The notes beneath the pieces were generated by a model. It was not told the origin of the DNA and searched no databases. It saw only the letters and a list, made by a program, of their open reading frames with translations. Positions 1-12,099 of a stretch of DNA of 64,000 nt are shown here, piece after piece. Where the stretch lies: the NCBI GenBank assembly GCA_022828595.1, contig JAKGHH010000007.1, positions 39,184,356-39,248,355 of the forward strand. The letters are read 5' to 3'. Source of the stretch: Nelumbo lutea (Eukaryota > Streptophyta > Magnoliopsida > Proteales > Nelumbonaceae). The number at the start of each line of letters is the position of its first letter. Position 1 is the first letter of the stretch. Position numbers and translations under genes: made by a program.

Positions 1-600
1 GTTTTTTGATTGTTCAGGTATGTCAGTCTATATATATAATCGCTTGGTTCGGTTAATCATTGGTTACATTTCTCTTAAAAGATGAACTATTTCTATAAGA
101 TTACCATAATATCCATATCCCACTGTTAATCTCTTACTCTTTAAACTAAAAACACCAATAACTATGGTGAAGGCCGGACTCCAGAGCTTAGGCTCAGTTT
201 GGAGGGAATAATATGTACATAAGATGAACTATTTCTATATGATTACCATAATATCTATAAATATGTACATACAAAATAATATAAAATATACTCTTTCCGA
301 ACTTACCCTTAAAACCTATTTCGAAATGAGCTAAGAATACAAAATGGGCAGAGGAAGGGTACTTTTGTCAGGATAAAATTAGTTAATAAGATTGATTGGT
401 TGGTCAGGTTCAAATAAATGTTAATGTTGCAGGCGAACCACTTCCGACTTTTGTCATGGTTAATTGGTTAATAATGACATACCAGAACCGGAAGTCAGTT
501 ATGTGATCATCCATTTATGTCAAAAAGTGTACGTTGGATTCAATTTAATTTGAGAATTGTTCAATAATGCTTGATTTTGGATAACAGTGTAAATCACTTT
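1..600. other. noncoding stretch
   Basis: No gene is supported here. A motif of about 37 nt beginning AAGATGAACTATTTCTATA occurs near 79-117 and again near 213-250 with few changes. This is a local direct repeat of unknown origin. Confidence 0.5.
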
Positions 601-820
601 GTTAGCATCTAGGTTGTGTTTGGATAAATTTGAGCATTTGTGCTTTAAAGTTCAAAAACAGAAAACTGTAATTAGGCTTTGTACTTAGAGTTCAGAAGTG
701 TTTTAACTTTGATAGCATATAGGCTGTGTTTGGATAAGTTTGAGGATTTGTGCTTTTAAAGTTTAAAAGTAGAAAACTGTAATTAGGCTTTGTACCTTTA
801 GAGCTCACAAGCAAAGTTCA
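601..820. repeat. 110-bp tandem duplication
   Basis: Two adjacent copies with a period of about 110 bp start near 603 and 713. Both contain GTGTTTGGATAA followed by AGAAAACTGTAATTAGG and GCTTTGTAC. The copies differ by scattered substitutions and small indels, so the duplication is not recent. No coding potential is seen. Confidence 0.75.
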
Positions 821-1852
821 AAGTATTAATACATATCGGGCGATATTGGCCAATAGGTATCTCTAGCGTGATTTTTAAAATATACCTCTATTAAGAAGCA
901 CTAACGGTGCATTAACGGGAGGTGAGTTTTGGAAAATAAAGGCTTACTGACATGGTGAGTTTTAGACATTTTGAAAAGTTGTGGTGAGTTTAAGAGAAAT
1001 GCTGTTTTTTATTTAAACCCCACTCATGAATTTTTGAGCTAAATATTTTTTTAGTCAAATTCAAGTTACAAAAGCTAATCAAACTTATCTTGAGATTGGA
1101 GTTGGATTAACACTGAACTTGTTGGAATTTGAATATGAAGTGTTTGATTAAAACTTAGGGCTCATTTGGCGTGTCTTTTTGAAAAGATCTTCTTGTAGTT
1201 CTGATAGTCAAAAAACACATTGAGCTTTTGATATAAGATCTGGGTAGCTTGACGATAGTTTGGCAGATGCATGTCTTTTCGTGCATTTACCCGTATTTTT
1301 TTGCACGAAATGGACTTCTCACATCTTTTTGGCGCACCGTCTTTTGATGATTAGATCTTCCGCAAGCCAAGCAATAATAGACCGAAAATCGGTACTCCCG
1401 ACTTATAAACAACCTAAATATCGCATGAAAAGAACGAGTCCTTAATTGAATTCAAGGTACCGAAATGAAGATTTTCCACTGGGCCCGGATCATGGGCTGA
1501 TCCTTTTAAAAATTAACAAATGTCCAACGTAAGCATCCAAGTTGAGCCATGGTTCAGTTTCTTTTTGACCAACTTCATCGCATATCTGTAGGTCGCATAC
1601 ACCTACAACTCTTCTCATCCAATCTATTTCAGCCCCAAGAACTAAAAGATTCCAGTTGGACATAGATGCCTTCATCAAATGTTGAAGGCAGACAGTTAAT
1701 CGTACGGATTTGTTAGGGGCCTTTGCTCTATTGAATTAGTCTTGAGCTTGGGCTTATTATGAGCCGATAGTTTGAATCCAGATGTAGAGCCCAGAACTGA
1801 AGGCCCACAACTAAATATTTTAAGAGAGGAAAAGGATAAGGTTGAGTTTACC
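821..1852. other. noncoding stretch with a dispersed repeat
   Basis: No gene is supported. The part around 1157-1400 (CATTTGGCGTGTCTTTTTG, then AAAAGATCTT) resembles segments near 18585 and 25040 in this window, which suggests a decayed dispersed repeat. A short open frame at 1260-1445 has no recognisable domain and lies within this repeat-like DNA. Confidence 0.45.
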
Positions 1853-2134
1853 TATTGATCAATACAAATTGTTTTTACATGAAATGTTAAATTGGGATTT
1901 CTAGAAACAGCCCCCCACGCATACATCTTTACGAATTCAGGTATCCTACCCACAAGAATCCTATACATACCTACCCGCATTACATTATAATTGTACATGG
2001 GAACATCTTTTCATGAACGGTAACATACAAATATGGGATATGTTCTCAATTACAGGTGTAATAAAACATGAGTAGGAGGTCCAAACTCCATGTTTAGATG
2101 ATAACAGTTGTGTGGCAATTTGTATTGATCAACC
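1853..2134. repeat. foldback element with inverted ends
   Basis: The left end reads TTGATCAATACAAATTG and the right end reads CAATTTGTATTGATCAA, a near-perfect inverted pair about 280 bp apart. Related motifs occur inside the foldback element at 4790-5070. It is probably an old non-autonomous DNA transposon; no target duplication was recognised. Confidence 0.55.
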
Positions 2135-2512
2135 CAAAACGTTTTAGATAAAAATAGTAACGGTATCAAATACAATCTGAGTTATAAGTCAAATTATGAT
2201 ATGGGAAGTCAAAGATATCTCTTAAAAAAATCTTATAACCAATCAACTGGTATCAAAAAAGAGATAACTAATCAGCTTTTGACAGATGCTAGTTTTTAGG
2301 CCTCTGATGCAAATGCATCACACATTATACATTTGGATGCCATGTCAGTTCAGGTGTAAAAGGTATTATTGGGTTGTTTAGGAAAAGCTCACTAAGGCAT
2401 TTTTTTTTCTTTTGTGAGAGTTGTTTTTGTTTTAAACCCACCTGATTGCTTATCCCTTTCAATGGAGTTCATTGGTTGTAAGTTTTTCCAGTATCTTTAT
2501 CATAATCAATTA
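2135..2512. other. noncoding stretch
   Basis: AT-rich intergenic DNA with no supported feature before the MITE that starts at 2516. Confidence 0.4.
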
Positions 2513-2515
2513 TTA

Positions 2516-2620
2516 GGTTTTATTTGATTTAAAGGAAAAAGTAGAAAACCTTTAGGTTTATAATAGATTTTGTTACTTTTCCTTCCTTTCCCTACTTTTT
2601 CCTTCAAACCAAACATAGCC
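2516..2620. mobile_element. Tourist-like MITE, copy 1 of 3
   Basis: A 105-bp foldback element with TTA at 2513-2515 on the left and TTA at 2621-2623 on the right. Its right end, CCTTCAAACCAAACATAGCC, is nearly the inverse of its left end. The same element occurs at 36078-36195 and 53909-54026. A TTA target duplication and a TGTTTGGTTT-type end are typical of non-autonomous PIF/Harbinger (Tourist-like) elements. It has no coding capacity. Confidence 0.75.
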
Positions 2621-4059
2621 TTAAATCTATTCAACCCCATGTATTAACATTGTAAGTAAACGAAGGCAACCAAATTGGTATCGCCCAAATGAGTTGGTTT
2701 CCTATTGATGGTTTTCCGTTTTCACCTTTTCATTGACCAAACAAACATGTTCAAATTCAAATTATTGAGGTACGGTCCAGGGTTCAAATTCAACGATGTC
2801 ACACGGTGTTGGACAAACATGACCTCACCAAACCGTTGTACCGAAACTTTCTTTGACGTCACGTGTGAAATGTGGGCTTTTGGCTTTTGGGCATCGTAAA
2901 CGTAAGCATGTTATCATTTTGACAGACTTGAAAAAAAAAAAAAAAACACTTAATCCTGTTATCCTTTGTGGGCCTATTTGATTGTTTTATGGGAAAGTCA
3001 CATCCGTGGCACTAGCACTGATAGGAGACCCACCTGACGTGAAGCTGCAATTGACAACCATTGGATTGGATCTCAAGCATTTGTGGGTCCCCACTAATTC
3101 TATTCATTATTCTGTCAAATAAAAAAAAAAAAGAAAACAAAGAAAGAGAAAAAATTTAAAAATAATAAATGGTTTCATATTATTATTTCATACTTACTAT
3201 CATTTCAAGTTATTTTATATTAAAAGGCTTAAAATAATAACTATTCTATATTATACAAAGCATTAAGTTAGACCAAATTAATATTTCTAAGAACCAGAGA
3301 GCCTCAATTAATTTTTCTTAATGATCCGACCATCCGGTTCAATCCAAGTCTAATATTGGTGAAGGGTTGAATAAACTTCATGTAGTGTAAGCTAAAAGAA
3401 AAGATGGTGATTCAGGCTCACTTTTTTATTTACTTATTTATTTTACAGAAGCTAATTCCATCTACATTCCTTTAAAAGTATGAGTGTGCCTTCGAATTTT
3501 TATTTTTTTTTTAAATTTTTTGTGATCAAAATACTTTTATTTGTTAATCTGCCCCTATTTATTATAATATGGGTCAAATTATAAGGAGGTGTTTGGTTTG
3601 ATCATATACTTATTAAGCATTATAGGTATTATTAACATGAAAAGAAACCATTTATGTCTCTGGTTGTTTTTGTGACTTTAGTACCCTTGATTAGTAATCT
3701 GTTCTCATTGCATCAATTGACTTATGTTGCATTGAAAGAAGCTGAATACTGTCTTTGCTAGAAGAAGAATATTAATTGCTGGATCAACCAGCCAAGTGGT
3801 TGACAGTGGTTAGATGCGAATCTTCTAAATATTCTATTCTTTCTTGCATTCTGAGAAACCCTGGTGCAAATACAGTTGGATTGATGTAATTTTTTAATAG
3901 GTAGCTTAAGCCATATAATTTAAACTAGAATGTATGGCATTTGAAATTAAATTTATTATTGTTGAAGGTGGTACAAAGAAGATCCTTGGTCTCCTATTAA
4001 TGGATCCAATTGACCAATCTTGGCGCATTTGTCCAGTGATTGTTGATTGTTAGAAATTT
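2621..4059. other. noncoding stretch
   Basis: No gene is supported. Poly(A) tracts lie at about 2931-2946 and 3119-3132. A 64-residue open frame at 2705-2899 has no recognised domain. Confidence 0.4.
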
Positions 4060-4570
4060 AGGCCATGTTTAGTTGAATTCTCATTCTTTCTCATTTTTAC
4101 TTAAGATGAAATTCTAAAATGAACAAGAATGGATAAAATAAAAAAAATATTGCTATGAATTAAAGTTTTTTTTCTTAAAAAGTGATTTGTTTTTGTTAGA
4201 CTGACAAGTGCCCTATGTTGCTTATTTTCATTCTTCAACAAAATTCTGTGCTGATGGTCATAAAATGCTGGTCTAGGTCTCCAAAACTGTTGGCGTAGAT
4301 GTTTACCGACGGATGGTTGATGGTCAATGTCCGTCAGCATAATTTTCCATGGCAGTACGATAGTAAACATCTATGGTGACAGTTTTGTAGACCTAGGCCA
4401 TGGGTTTACAACTTTCCGCATAGAGTTTTTTTAAAGAATGAAAATGAGCAAGAAGAGGCATGGTTATTTTTCATGCTGTAGGCTAACTCAATTTTTGAGC
4501 TATAGTCTTATTTTTCATTCTAAAAAGAATGAAACCCATGGCAAGAATTTTATAACCAAATGCTCCAATG
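4060..4570. repeat. nested foldback with a 38-bp-arm hairpin
   Basis: An inner hairpin has arms at 4269-4306 and 4363-4400. The left arm contains CTAGGTCTCCAAAACTGT and the right arm the near-inverse ACAGTTTTGTAGACCTAG, with several mismatches along the 38 bp. Outer segments (CATTCTTTCTCATTTTTAC on the left, GAATGAAAATGAGCAAGAAG on the right) are also partly inverted. It is most likely a decayed foldback element, and its outer limits are approximate. Confidence 0.5.
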
Positions 4571-4789
4571 TTATTCATTCTTGGCCATTTTTGCTCAGGA
4601 TGAACAACAAAAAATAAAAGAATGAGTCCTATGCAACCATTTTGTAATTAATTACAAGAAGTTGTAGTTTGGTATCTCACTCTAGATTTGTTACTTGTAA
4701 TAGACTCATGTCCTAGTCCTCCCCCTTCTTTTTGTTTTAAATCAATTGGGGAGAAAAGAAAATGGCATTTAGTTTGAATAGTATCTTGT

Positions 4790-5070
4790 GGGTGTTTGGT
4801 ACAATACAGTGCCATTGCATTTTAGATTGACCAATACAAATTTGTGAGAAAGTGATTAGTCAATCCAAAATGTTTTGAAAATGATTTGGTTGATCAATAA
4901 AAATTACTATTTTTTCTTTACCTAAATCGCAAAATTTAATGTTTCTCAAATACATACATTTCCTGATTGAAATAACACCATATATGATGGCAACACAGTA
5001 ATTTCTACAAATTTGTTTTTATCAACCCAAGATGCAGCGGCAACACAACACCACTGTACCAAACACACCC
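4790..5070. mobile_element. TIR element of about 281 bp
   Basis: The ends are inverted: GGGTGTTTGGTACA on the left and TGTACCAAACACACCC on the right. The interior has inverted-looking motifs shared with the element at 1853-2134. No clean target duplication is visible, so the superfamily is unassigned. It has no open frame of note. Confidence 0.6.
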
Positions 5071-5167
5071 TATTAGTGGCGAGCTGACCTAGATTCTTAG
5101 TAGGTCACCATGCATGGAATAAGAAAAATAATAGGTTTGTTTTTCACAAATCCATTTTCCTGTCTTC

Positions 5168-5169
5168 AA

Positions 5170-5213
<44 letters not shown>
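5168..5213. repeat. (TTA)n microsatellite
   Basis: About 15 uninterrupted trinucleotide units of the ATT/TTA type. It is likely polymorphic. Confidence 0.9.
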
Positions 5214-5215
<2 letters not shown>

Positions 5216-5393
5216 CCTATTAAAAGTTTCATCTTTAATATCAGAATTCTTCTAAAAGGAATGATTTATTCTTACCAAATGACAACGATTTTTAGATTTA
5301 AATTTGCTTCAATAATATTAAAGGGCAGAAATCCCTTCATTGTTCAGCCTTCAATGCCGGTCGACCAGAGTTGCAGTTTAGGAAAGTCCCAAA

Positions 5394-5591
5394 CTAAAAG
5401 ATTTGCCCTATAAAAACTGGGTCTGCCCAAATCACCTTCATCAAGAAACCGTCAATCTTGATGGACAAAGAGATTGACTTGTGGACATTTTACTAAAAGA
5501 GATGTGCCCCATTATAAATTGGGTTTACCCAAATCACTTCCATTAAGAAACTATGGTCCTTGGTGGGCAGAGTCTGACTTGTGGACATTAG
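5394..5591. repeat. 99-bp tandem duplication
   Basis: Two copies with a 99-bp period start at 5394 and 5493. Shared landmarks are an ACTAAAAGA start, CCCAAATCAC in the middle and GACTTGTGGACATT at the end. The copies have diverged by many substitutions. No protein is supported. Confidence 0.7.
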
Positions 5592-6867
5592 GATTTTCAG
5601 TCTACCCTTTTTGAAATTCCCCAATCTCGTTTCTCACTTGAGTGATCCTGATAGCCATCACTGATTCAAACTATTATTAATTCGAATTGTTGGACTTCTT
5701 ATCCTTAATTAATCTACAGAACGTGGGTCTCTTTTAGATGAGAAAAAAAAAGAAGGGATCCAAAACTTTAGTCAAAATCTAATTTGATTGAAAATCAAAA
5801 CGATGTAACTTATGATGAAATTACCCATATCATATCTTTTCAGGCTGGACTTTGGTTGAAACTCATAACCACACATGTTGATGATCAAGGCACTCTTTGA
5901 AATTTGAATCACCCTGACCCATCATCATCTTGGAAATTTATGTTTTTTACTGTTTAATATTTTAACATTCCTCCTCTTTTGTTTTGCTTTATATGGATAA
6001 ATTTCTTATTAATATCATTTTATCATCAAGACCAGCACAACAAGTGAGGGTTTCATATATGAAGAAAGTTCCTCTACAATTGAATTGTTTATAGATCCTT
6101 TAGCAGTCTCATTCAATTGGATGCCTAAGGATTGTTAATGAATATTTGAATTAGTGCATGCAGTTGAAAAAATAATGGATATTTCAGATGAATTGAATCA
6201 ATTGATGCTTTCCATCTCAATCCATATCAATATAAATGAGGGCATGCAACAACTGCCATTGCCAAGAGTCCCAAGACCTTTTAAGAAATGGGTTTCCATT
6301 TTCCAATACTTTTATATATCAAACTGCTATAGCCTTTCATTTTTATTTCCATTTGTGCATTAAAGATCATCAACCCTAAGTTGTTATATAATGTTGTCAG
6401 ATTCAAACCAGAAAGCTCATTGGTTCATGATTTCACTAGCTATCCTTCGATATTACTGTTTTCAACCATTTGATGGTTCAAGTGATGACCATATGTATCA
6501 GGAAAGATTCAAATGCCAATTGATAAGCAGATTGGTATATGAGAGTGTCAACCTTATCAAGATAAACTTTCCATTGGTTATGAACACTAAACTTTATATT
6601 AAAACAATTATGTAGTCTCAAACACAAAACTAATATAGGACTAAGGAGTAATTAGCATAACATACACATGACACATGAAATAAAGTCAACTTTTATTCAT
6701 AATAAAGTCAATGCACAATAAACTCATTAGAGGTGAAGGCATATATTTTCTAACATTTACTTCCTATTTATTTTACACAAACAAATAAGGCAAAGTCAAA
6801 ATCTAAAGCAAAAGTAAACTGAAATTTACACTCAGCTTATTTGCAATCCTGTGCCTTTACACTGCTT
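5592..6867. other. noncoding stretch
   Basis: No gene is supported. Two small open frames, at 6154-6363 and 6391-6615, show no recognisable domain, motif or splice context. I treat them as chance frames. Confidence 0.4.
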
Positions 6868-7350
6868 AGAGGTGCAAGTTGGGTGGGCTGTGCTGGGTTT
6901 TAGCTTTACCCTGGTCCAATCCTAAGAATTGGGCCTAAATCTTGAACCCAGACCAGGTCTGATGTCAAGCACAAACTATCCAATCCAAGACCAACCCACA
7001 CAAAAATTAGATGCACTTGGGTTGGGCTCAGGTCACTAAAAATACATGTGTATGTGTATGCATATATGTATGGTTTATTAAAAAAATTATGAATATATGC
7101 ATGTATGCATGCAAATTTGTGTCTACATATGCATATGTACATATATACAATCGGGCTAGGCTTAGGTTACAATAAGACCGGGCTAGGTTCAGATTTCCTA
7201 AGGGCTAGGTTTGAACCCATCCCAAAAAATTAAAAACCCAAACTTTTGGGCTCAGGCCCAACTTGAAGACCAAAATTCCAAGCCTGGTCCATATAAATTG
7301 TAGGCTAAGTCGGTCTGGCTCAAGTTGGGCCTGCCCAAGTTGCACCCCTA
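6868..7350. mobile_element. foldback element, GGTGCAACTTGGG family
   Basis: The left end reads GAGGTGCAAGTTGGGTGGG and the right end is the inverse, CCTGCCCAAGTTGCACCCC. The same ends occur at 25932-26490. The interior is built from degenerate GGTCCAATCC-like and GGGCTCAGG-like words. No convincing target duplication was found. The two minus-strand open frames inside it are repeat-derived. Confidence 0.6.
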
Positions 7351-10019
7351 ACACAGTGCAAATGAAGAAAATTCCGCCCAAGAAATTTGCAATGCAACCA
7401 AACATAGCCTAAGGATCTTTTAGATATTCAGAGTTGAGGGATCTAGCTAGGGAATCATGAAAACTGATCTTCAAAATAAAATATTTTGGCTTTGAACATT
7501 CAGATCTTGGATCACCCGATTTACCAAGAACAACTATAAAAAAAGGCTTGTAAGAATGTCAACATCAATGAATTAGTCAATTGTTAGAAAATTGGCTATT
7601 GATATAGGATATGCATGTGGCAGTTGTGCACTTGTTCTCAAAAACAAAATCAGACAAATTAGACAATACCCCATGATGGTTGATTTGATTTGTATAAGAT
7701 CTATATTAAATCAAGGATGAAGCCAAGCGATGGTATTGAGGAGAGAAGATTGCATTACCTAATTAATATTAATTAGTGGGGACCCATGAGATGCACGGAT
7801 TTTGTTAACCGAAAGCTAAGCAATAGAAATACATAAGAGTATATATTTGTTTTACATTTTAATTTTTTAATAGTCAATCCGATCAAACTTGATCTAAGTT
7901 GGTCAATTTTGCTTTGGCCATTTGTAAATCGACCAAATCTGAACCGACCAAATCATAGATACATATATTAATATTTTATATTTCAAATATAATTTTTAAT
8001 ACAGGAAAATGGGAAAATTCCTATATTTCTTAGTCTCAAATATTTTATATCATAAGTTTAATTTTTTTTAATTTATTTTTTAATAATACCAGTGTAATTT
8101 ATTAAATTTAAATTTAATTTTTAAGTTTAAATCTTTTGAAAAAACAAACCAAACCAAAAATAGAGCCAAACCGATGCAATCCGAGTTGGTGGGTTTTCAT
8201 TAATGGTTAGTTTGTTTTGGATGTTATAGCCCGCAACCAAACTGAACCAATCTTTGAATACTCCTAATTTCAACTAAATTAATAGTCTAATCTCAAATAA
8301 ATAATAATAGTTTAATGTCCAATGATTTTAAAAAATTTATAGCAAAAATACACAATTATTGAAAATAAATTTATAATGGAAATACAATAGATATATAATA
8401 AAATACAATAATCACAAAAATACAATAAGTACTAAAAATATATTAAATTAGTCAATAAATAGTGTAATCTCAAATAATAGTTTAATCTCTAATAAATATT
8501 AATCAATAAATTATAAGAAATACATAATTAATAAACTAAATTTATAAAAAATAAAATAAATTAAATTTCAAAAGTTAAATAATAGTTGTTTAATCTCCAA
8601 TAATTATTGACAATTTTCTATTAAATAACAAAACAAAAATAAATTTATAAATAATTATTGAAAACATATTTATCAAAAAATACATTAATTGATTATCTAA
8701 AAGATGCTAGGGGAGTTTATTATTTAATTTTTTTCAGAGGTCAAAGTATAGGGAAGGCTTAAAAAACAATAATTACTAAATTATTATTTTTTAAAAACAA
8801 TAATTACTAATTGGTGATATTCAGATCTAATATTGTTTTTAATAAAAAACAATAGTATTTTCCATGCACTATTTTTTGACAAATATGAAAGCGTGTATCC
8901 TATCAAAAACCTGGCCCAATAACCGAAAAAAATTAATTATGCAAACAATCCAGATAATATACATTTATGAGTAACTAATTAATTTCTTGAAAATTAAATT
9001 ACAAAAACTAATTCCAAACAAATAATTAGTTAAACTTTTTTTTAGAAGAACTATCTAAAATTAATTTTGGTAAAATGAATTATTATAGCTATTGCAGGAA
9101 ATGAAATTAATGATAATTATTGAAATTTATTTTCTTGAAATAACTGTAATTAATACAAATTATTATTATTCAATAAATTTACAATAATTGTTGAAAATGA
9201 TTGCTAATATTCACTGAGAGGTTATTGATATTTCCTGAAAAAAAGAGGTTTTCCACCGAGAAAAAAATATTGATATTTACTGAAAAAAGAGGTTATCCAC
9301 CTAGAAAAATATCATTAGTTATTATTCAATAATAATTAGTTGCCAATAAATTATTAGTTGCCAATTTACAGTAACGTATATTGGGGGGATAACCAATTAG
9401 TTGACATTTTCAGTAATCTTTTTTAATTATTGAGAAATTATTACAGAAAAAATTATTATTCATTAATATTAATAAAAATATAAAAATATCATTTACTGAA
9501 AAATAATTATTACTTAAAATCTGAATATGAATTTTTTAAAATTAGTTAATGATATTTACTAAAAATTATTTTTTGGAAATATAATTATTTACTTCTTATT
9601 TGAAAGTAGGTTTTAAAATTATAAATTTATCTAATTTTCTCAAATTACTAAAATTAACCATTGGTTTATTTTCAACAAAAAGTTGTAATTAACAAACTAA
9701 ATTAAGTAGTGAACAATAACTGGTAAAACACATTAATTAATTAATCAATGAACAAAAACCATTAATTATTCACCCCAACTCACATTTGTTCAAGTTTCAT
9801 TGGTAGAAAACTAATAATATTTGAATTAATGTGGTTGTTGTTCGTCTCTATCCAAAAACTTGAAAACGAACACAAAAACGAAAGAGACTGAATGGGAGTG
9901 AATGATTAAGAAAAATGGGTAGTGTGTAGCAAGCTTCTCAGAAAAATGAGACTGTGTTCACTAGGTAGTCAGTAACTCAAAAACGTTGTGCAGTGTGCGT
10001 CTAAATGTTTAAAAACAAT
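7351..10019. other. AT-rich intergenic DNA
   Basis: No gene is supported. From about 8030 to 9800 the sequence is extremely AT-rich and repeats words such as AATTATTGAAAAT (near 8355, 8648, 9115 and 9188). A 65-bp-scale duplication is visible around 9210-9310 (TTGATATTT...GAAAAAAGAGGTT, twice). The stretch near 8100-8270 looks like the end of a GGGTGT-type foldback element, ending GAATACTCCTAA. Confidence 0.5.
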
Positions 10020-10289
10020 AATAATTGATGGAATGGTGCATTCAAGCATAACAAATACACAAGAGCTGAGATTTAACACAGAGTTCATAAAGAAAAATGG
10101 AAGAGAGATGGAGAGATCACACTAGGTTTACGTGGTTTAGTACTTTGGTCTACGTCAATGGATGTTTAAGAGCAAAAAAATCTACTATAGAAGCTTCTAA
10201 TAGAGTTACAGTGGCTCTCCTTTTACAGCCCTTCTTTTTCTCTTACATTCTTGTCCACTTCCCTCCTGTCTTATTCTTATCTCTCTCTT
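10020..10289. other. LTR-like fragment, unassigned
   Basis: It contains GGTTTACGTGGTTTAGT followed by TGGTCTACGTCAATGG. To my knowledge this resembles a TTTACGTGGTTCGGC word common in plant LTRs. It abuts the broken end of the Ty3 reverse-transcriptase remnant, so it may mark what replaced the rest of that element. Confidence 0.35.
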
Positions 10290-11980
10290 TTTCTCAAAAA
10301 GTCCGTCGATGTTAGGCATTGGATATCTGTCCTTCACTGTTACTACATTCATCTGCCTGTAGTCTAGGCAGAATCTCCAGCCTCTTATCTTTCTTCTTCA
10401 CTAGTAGCACCGGTGAGGAGAACGGGCTTGCGCTGGGCTAGATGATCCCATGGTTTAGCATCTCCTGGACCAGTTTCTCTATCTCCCCTTTGTGATAATG
10501 GGGATACCGATAAGGATGCACACACACCGGTGCCACCCCCCTAATGCAGTGGAATGGCATGGACCCTGGGATCAATGGTAGGCTTCGTCATGCTGTGGTT
10601 GTCTAATATCTGTAGCAGGAAACAACTCCCATAATTGTGTACCTGTCTCTCCATTCGATCCCCAACTACTGCTCTCAGCTCAGGGGGCTGGTGGCCATGT
10701 AGAAGGTAAATGCCGGCTTGGTCTTGGTATTCTAGGGAGAGGCTATTGAAGTCCCATGTGACTGGGCCTAAGGTCTGAAGCCATTGGACTCTGAGAACAA
10801 CATCTAATCCAGGCAACAATAATAAGAAGAAATCTGCAGTGATCTTGGCTGCTTGTGTCCGGATGCCATCGCTGTGGCCCTGTTCGGATACCTAATTCCC
10901 GTTTGCTACCGTCACTCAGAACCTGGCATCGGAAGTCAGCACCACCCTCACCTTCATCGCCACCCTCGGGTCCATGAAGTTGTGTGAAGATCCTGAGTCC
11001 ACGAGAATGGTCACCAGAAGTGCCCCTACCATCCCGTTTAAGCACATAGTCTGTGGGGTTTCAGCCCTAGAGATGGCATGTAGGGAGATGGTCGGTGTAG
11101 GCTCTAGTTCTTCTTCCTCCAGGGTTGGACCAGGGTCGTCACCTTCCTCCTCCGTTTCCTAGTTGATCCATACCAACTTCTGTAGCTTGCACCGGTGGAC
11201 AGGGACATAGTGTTCCTTGCAGTTATAGCATAATCCTTTCTCTCGCCTCTCTTTCATTTCCGTTGGTATGAGCCGATGAATTTCCAAAAACCTCCTTTGA
11301 GACGACCTGCTCACCTGAGGGTCGCTTGCCGCTACAAGATGTGGTCGCAAGTGCTCTAGTCTAACGGTCTGTCTTCCAGCTGCCCACTCTTCTTCCTCCA
11401 ATAGTGCCAGGTGGAAGGCTCTAGCTAAAGTCACTAGTTCGAACTTTTCCACCCCTGCTCATACCTCGGTTTTGAGACCCACAATGAAACACCTGACTAG
11501 AGATTCTTCATTCAGCCCTTTCACTAGACTGGAAATCCTTTGGAACTCCTCCATATACTCTTGGATGGTGGAGGTTTGAGAGAGTTTCACCAGCCGCCCC
11601 ACATGGTTGCTTCCCAAGGGCCTGTTGAATCGAGCATCCAAGGCAGCTATAAATTGACGCCAAGTGGGCTCAACTTGATGATCCTTGTACCGGCTATACC
11701 ACTCCACTGCCCATCCTTCAAACCCAAGGCTTGCCAATGCAATCCAACTTTTCTTAGGTACCTCTTGTAGGTGGAAGTACTGTTGGATGAGGAGAAGCCA
11801 CCCATCCAGCCCGGTGCCTCCGAACTTCGGTAGTTCCACCTTCCAGAACTTCTGCAGGGAGATGAAGTCAGTCCCTGTTGCCCCCGAGCTCTCTGTCCCC
11901 TTCCCGAAGCCACCACCAGTGGATGACCAGTGTTGGGACTCCTCTTGTTGGTTCATTCATGAAGCGATGTAATTTAGACG
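10290..11980 (-). pseudogene. Ty3/gypsy gag-protease-RT remnant
   Basis: A broken chromovirus-like Ty3 polyprotein read on the minus strand. Gag starts near 11956 and includes VELPKFGGTGLDGWLLLIQQ and a typical retrotransposon-gag helix region. The zinc knuckle CYNCKEHYVPVHRC lies near 11210. The protease active-site motif DSGSSHNF is near 10990, followed by a block ending near 10541 that contains VQWLQTLGP. The start of reverse transcriptase (PYRYPHYHKGEIEKL, then [14 protein letters not shown]) lies at 10535-10400. A frame change leads into FCLDYRQMN and YPMPNID, and similarity stops near 10290. Breaks include a stop between HGII and PSASP, a frameshift inside RT, and stops between gag and protease. 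It is inactive and lacks the rest of pol and the 3' LTR. Clade assignment is from motif style only. Confidence 0.9.
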
Positions 11981-12083
11981 CTCTAGCATTTCAACGAACT
12001 TCATATTCATTTCTTCAGGGGATTTTTCCAGCCTTCCTACGCGATCCTCCATTGCCAATATCTAAGCTGCCTAGGGATTCACT

Positions 12084-12096
12084 TGCTCTAATACCA
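12084..12096 (-). other. primer-binding site of the Ty3 element
   Basis: Read on the minus strand it is TGGTATTAGAGCA, one change from the TGGTATCAGAGC complement of initiator-Met tRNA used by many plant LTR elements. It sits 3 nt from the LTR edge at 12100 and upstream of gag, in the expected order. Confidence 0.8.
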
Positions 12097-12099
12097 CGA

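Noticed and set aside
6154..6615. Two short adjacent plus-strand frames as a small gene
   Set aside because: No domain, no splice-supported join and no promoter signal; AT-rich chance frames.
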